Origin: DASZHJ01 sp035581425
GTDB lineage: Bacteria > Pseudomonadota > Alphaproteobacteria > ATCC43930 > CGMCC-115725
Assembly (NCBI GenBank): GCA_035581425.1
Contig: DATJVP010000115.1
Location: 1-25,979, forward strand
Direction: 5' to 3'
Length of the DNA: 25,979 nt
Position 1 is the first letter of the stretch. Every line of letters begins with the position of its first letter. The notes under the pieces were generated by a model. The model had not been told where the DNA came from. It made no database searches and saw only the letters and a list, made by a program, of their open reading frames with translations. The translations under genes and the position numbers were made by a program. Of this stretch, positions 24,392-25,979 are shown piece by piece.

Positions 24392-24904
24392 TTACTTCAG
24401 TCGATCCTTTATCTTGTCGATGCCGGCTTGCGCGCATTGCTCGTCGGTTTCGGCGCTGGGCGTACCGCCGACGCCGATTCCGCCGATTACCTCGTCGCCG
24501 ACCTTGATTGGCACGCCGCCGCCGACCATCAGGACGTTCGGCAGCACCGAGAGTCCGGAGGCCTGCGGGTTGCTCATGAGGCGCTCGCGCACGGCGCCGC
24601 TGTTCGCCTTGAAAGAGGCCGAGGTGTAGGCCTTGTCCCCGGCACTGTCGAGCGTGTGAATGCCGGCGTTATCGCCGCGCAGCACCGCCTGACGGGCGCC
24701 GCTTGCGTCGACGATGACCGCGCTCACCGCGAAGCCCTTGCCCTTGCAGGCATCGACCGCAGCGGCAACGGCCTCGCTCGCGAGCGCGGCCGAGACGCGA
24801 TGCGTGGTCACGAGGCCCTGGGCTCGGGCCTGAGTGCTCGATTGGGCGACCAGCGCGAGGACTGCGCCGCCAGCAAGAAAGGTCCGCAGCAGGAACGTCT
24901 TCAT
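24392..24904 (-). CDS. Exported GlcG/HbpS-like protein
   Basis: A 170-residue protein with a signal peptide (LLRTFLAGGAVLALVAQSSTQARA, cleavage near residue 28) and one GlcG/HbpS domain: AVAAAVDACKGKGFAVSAVIVDASG, DSAGDKAYTSASFKANS, VLPNVLMVGGGVPI and EVIGGIGVGGTPSAETDEQCAQAG. The family includes the haem-binding HbpS and GlcG of the glycolate operon; its biochemical role in most bacteria is unsettled. A true start at 24904 is supported by GAAGGGAGG. It lies about 1.3 kb past the oxalate carrier, so a link to C2-acid metabolism is suggestive only. Confidence 0.88.
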   Translation of the reverse strand: MKTFLLRTFLAGGAVLALVAQSSTQARAQGLVTTHRVSAALASEAVAAAVDACKGKGFAVSAVIVDASGARQAVLRGDNAGIHTLDSAGDKAYTSASFKANSGAVRERLMSNPQASGLSVLPNVLMVGGGVPIKVGDEVIGGIGVGGTPSAETDEQCAQAGIDKIKDRLK

Positions 24905-25014
24905 GGTCTGCCTCCCTTCGGGGCGCGGTTGTTGGCGCCCTCGCGACAACACTAGGGGAAATTCCGGCCTTGGGACGAGTCCGTGCCGCTGCGGCTCGCG
25001 CAGTCGTGATCGCG

Positions 25015-25979
25015 TCAGGCCAGCACTTTGGCGAGGCGGTCGAGCGCCTCGGTCAAGCGCTGCGTCGACGCCGCAAAGCAAAAGCGCAGATAGCCCTCGC
25101 CGGCATCGCCGAAAGCGATGCCAGGCGCGACGCCGACCTTGACCTTCCGGACGACCTCATGCGCGAGCGAGAGGCTGTCCTTGCAATCCGCGATCCGACA
25201 GAAGGCGTAAAAGGCGCCTTCGGGCGGCTGCACCGTGACGCGCGGGAAGCGTGCGAGACCCTGCACCAGGAGATCGCGGCCGATGCGGCAGCGCTCGACG
25301 ATCTCCGCGACGAGCGGCTCTCCTTGCTCGATCGCGACGATTGCGGCGTGCTGAAGGAAAGTCGGTGAGCCGCTGGTATTGAACTCGACGAGTTTCTCGA
25401 CGACGGCGATCATCTCCTGGGGTGCCACCATCCAGCCGAGGCGCCAGCCCGTCATCGCCCAGGCCTTGGAGAAGCTCTGCAGCACCACGAGGCGGTCCTC
25501 GGGCTCAGCCACGTCGTGGAAGGAGGGCGCCGCGCGGCGGCCGTAGACGATGCGGCTATAGACCTCGTCGGCGAGAATCCAGAGCCCGCGCTTGCGCGCG
25601 AAATCGAGGAGCGCCGCCTGCTCCGCCGTCGACATCATCCAGCCCGTGGGGTTGCCGGGCGAGTTCACGAAGATCGCGCGCGTGGTCGCGTCGCAGGCGT
25701 CCATGAGGCGCTGGAGATCGAGGCGCCAGCCGCCCTCGCGCGTGGGGATGAGCGCCACCGGCCTCGGCGTCCCGCCCATGATGCGCACGGCGGCCTCGAG
25801 GTTGGGCCAGACCGGCGACACCACGACGACGCTGTCGCCGGGGTCGACGAGCGCCTGGATCGTCAGCATGATCGCGCTCATGCCGGAGGAGGTGACGACG
25901 ACGTTGTCGCTCGCGACCGGCTTTGCGAAGAGCCCCGTCAGATAGCGCGCGATCGCGCGGCGGAGCGGCGGCAGGCCGT
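25015..25979 (-). CDS. Class I/II aminotransferase, N-terminus outside the window
   Basis: PLP-dependent fold-type I aminotransferase. The frame stays open through the window end (first visible residues GLPPLRRAIARYL), so about 70-80 N-terminal residues are missing and the true start is not visible. Motifs: NSPGNPTG for PLP and substrate, DEVYSRIVY with the pyridine-N Asp, SFSKAWAMTGWRLGW with the Schiff-base Lys, and a late GVAPGIAFGDAGEGYLRFCFA with the carboxylate-binding Arg. This is the pattern of aspartate/aromatic-type enzymes of subgroup I-gamma. The amino-group donor and acceptor are unknown. The 110-nt gap to the GlcG-like gene shows no strong terminator. Confidence 0.9.
   Translation of the reverse strand, partial: GLPPLRRAIARYLTGLFAKPVASDNVVVTSSGMSAIMLTIQALVDPGDSVVVVSPVWPNLEAAVRIMGGTPRPVALIPTREGGWRLDLQRLMDACDATTRAIFVNSPGNPTGWMMSTAEQAALLDFARKRGLWILADEVYSRIVYGRRAAPSFHDVAEPEDRLVVLQSFSKAWAMTGWRLGWMVAPQEMIAVVEKLVEFNTSGSPTFLQHAAIVAIEQGEPLVAEIVERCRIGRDLLVQGLARFPRVTVQPPEGAFYAFCRIADCKDSLSLAHEVVRKVKVGVAPGIAFGDAGEGYLRFCFAASTQRLTEALDRLAKVLA

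Overview
The window looks like chromosomal DNA from a GC-rich alphaproteobacterium. I infer this from strong G/C preference at third codon positions, SucC/SucD and oxalate enzymes of the usual alphaproteobacterial kind, and many SCP2/TSUP/GlcG/acyl-CoA dehydrogenase singletons. A Hyphomicrobiales (Rhizobiales)-like or related soil/plant lineage is my best guess; the exact genus cannot be read from the sequence. No tRNA, rRNA, CRISPR array, insertion sequence or integrase was found.

Layout. Bases 1-241 form a 107-bp perfect inverted repeat that reaches the window edge, followed by lysS (276-1772, +). Convergent to it is a two-gene 'mobile mystery' module (XRE regulator plus Fic protein, 1780-2825, -) with nested AT-rich palindromes over its promoter. 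Next, on the minus strand, come a Bcr/CflA-type drug exporter, a NitT/TauT-type ABC ATPase with an extra C-terminal domain, a fused double permease and, further upstream, a family-5 peptide-type binding protein (2909-8775). A set of singletons follows: SCP2 protein (-), TSUP permease (+), a Rap1a/Tai-like secreted protein (+), a sulfotransferase (-) and an acyl-CoA dehydrogenase with an altered catalytic base (+).

The centre of interest is an oxalate catabolism locus, 12660-23248. A plus-strand run encodes a GntR/FCD regulator, oxalyl-CoA decarboxylase (oxc), a YfdW-type formyl-CoA:oxalate CoA-transferase (frc), a 709-residue ADP-forming acyl-CoA ligase in the beta-then-alpha order, and succinyl-CoA ligase subunits sucC and sucD. 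Gaps are 31-45 nt, and sucC/sucD overlap by 1 nt. Facing them on the minus strand are an OFA-family oxalate/formate antiporter-like MFS carrier, which keeps the Arg and Lys used by OxlT, and an exported alpha/beta hydrolase. Proposed flow: oxalate enters through the carrier, FRC moves CoA from formyl-CoA (or possibly succinyl-CoA) to oxalate, and OXC decarboxylates oxalyl-CoA to formyl-CoA and CO2. The two ATP-dependent or ATP-yielding CoA ligases could prime the cycle with CoA thioester or harvest formyl-CoA as ATP. That last step is inference and is the part most likely to be undescribed.

The right end holds a PAP2 phosphatase (+), a small exported protein (-), a GlcG/HbpS-like exported protein (-) and a class I/II aminotransferase (-) whose N-terminus lies beyond the window.
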